NCBI GenBank assembly: GCA_021775795.1
Contig: JAJFHB010000136.1
Coordinates: 1-6,351, forward strand
Source: Hyphomicrobiales bacterium
Lineage (GTDB): Bacteria > Pseudomonadota > Alphaproteobacteria > Rhizobiales > JAJFHB01
DNA: 6,351 nt
Direction of reading: 5' to 3'
Below the pieces are notes generated by a model that saw nothing but the letters and a program-made list of their open reading frames with translations, had not been told where the DNA came from and made no database searches. Positions 6,275 through 6,351 of this stretch are shown here, one piece after another. Within the stretch, counting starts at the first letter, position 1. Each line of letters opens with the position of its first letter. The translations under genes were made by a program, and so were the position numbers.

Positions 6275-6351
6275 GATGTTGGTTCAAGAGTTCCGGATTA
6301 ATGGATACCCGGTTCCCGTCTTGACCAAATATGGACGTGCTAAAATTCATC

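Noticed and set aside
6292..6316. A possible EcfG-type promoter (GGAAC on the minus strand at 6316-6312) for the secreted protein gene.
   Set aside because: Sixteen bases downstream the sequence is CGGA instead of CGTT, so only half of the -10 element matches. No convincing sigma-70 pair was found either: the ATTAAT at 6297-6302 lacks a -35 at proper spacing.
6321..6346. A plus-strand promoter-like pair, TTGACC and TAAAAT, pointing out of the window.
   Set aside because: The spacer is 14 bp, too short for a sigma-70 promoter, and no downstream gene can be seen.
6264..6350. A 29-residue N-terminal extension of the secreted protein from the ATG at 6350.
   Set aside because: It would place a hydrophilic stretch before the signal peptide. 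The internal ATG has an AGGA at proper spacing.

Overview
The window looks like a stretch of chromosome from an alphaproteobacterium, probably Hyphomicrobiales/Rhizobiales-like. This rests on moderately high GC, the style of the FCD-type GntR regulator and FAH-family hydrolase, and a small conserved hypothetical whose sequence style I associate with alphaproteobacteria. The lineage is inferred from protein character, not from a marker gene. There is no RNA gene, CRISPR array, insertion sequence or phage gene.

Positions 1-5066 hold one compact rightward gene cluster, probably an operon. It starts with the C-terminal part of a GntR/FadR-family regulator, cut by the left window edge. The LutABC (LldEFG) L-lactate oxidation complex follows: lutA (CCG-domain Fe-S subunit), lutB (LUD plus ferredoxin-type subunit) and lutC (LUD subunit). 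Next come a 223-residue uncharacterised protein with two CxxC pairs, one of which resembles the zinc site of Ada, and a fumarylacetoacetate hydrolase (FAH) superfamily enzyme. Spacing is tight: ATGA overlap between regulator and lutA, 12 nt between lutA and lutB, 8-nt overlap between lutB and lutC, 12 nt to the hypothetical gene and 29 nt to the FAH gene.

Positions 5133-6263 carry a leftward gene for a 376-residue protein. It has a Sec signal peptide, a 19-residue phased repeat built on PASxFG, two acidic Ser/Asp/Glu blocks flanking a Gly/Gln/Asn/Tyr-rich low-complexity segment, and a non-repetitive C-terminal domain of about 95 residues. I recognise no family for it, and it is the most unusual item here. 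A strong hairpin with a T-tract on the minus strand lies between the two convergent units.

Working model for the operon: the FAH enzyme resembles hydrolases that split 2,4-diketo-3-deoxy-L-fuconate or -rhamnonate into pyruvate and L-lactate. LutABC would then oxidise the lactate to pyruvate, and the regulator would sense lactate or a related hydroxy/keto acid. The substrate link is inference. The family assignments of the Lut proteins, the regulator and the FAH fold are well supported by motifs.
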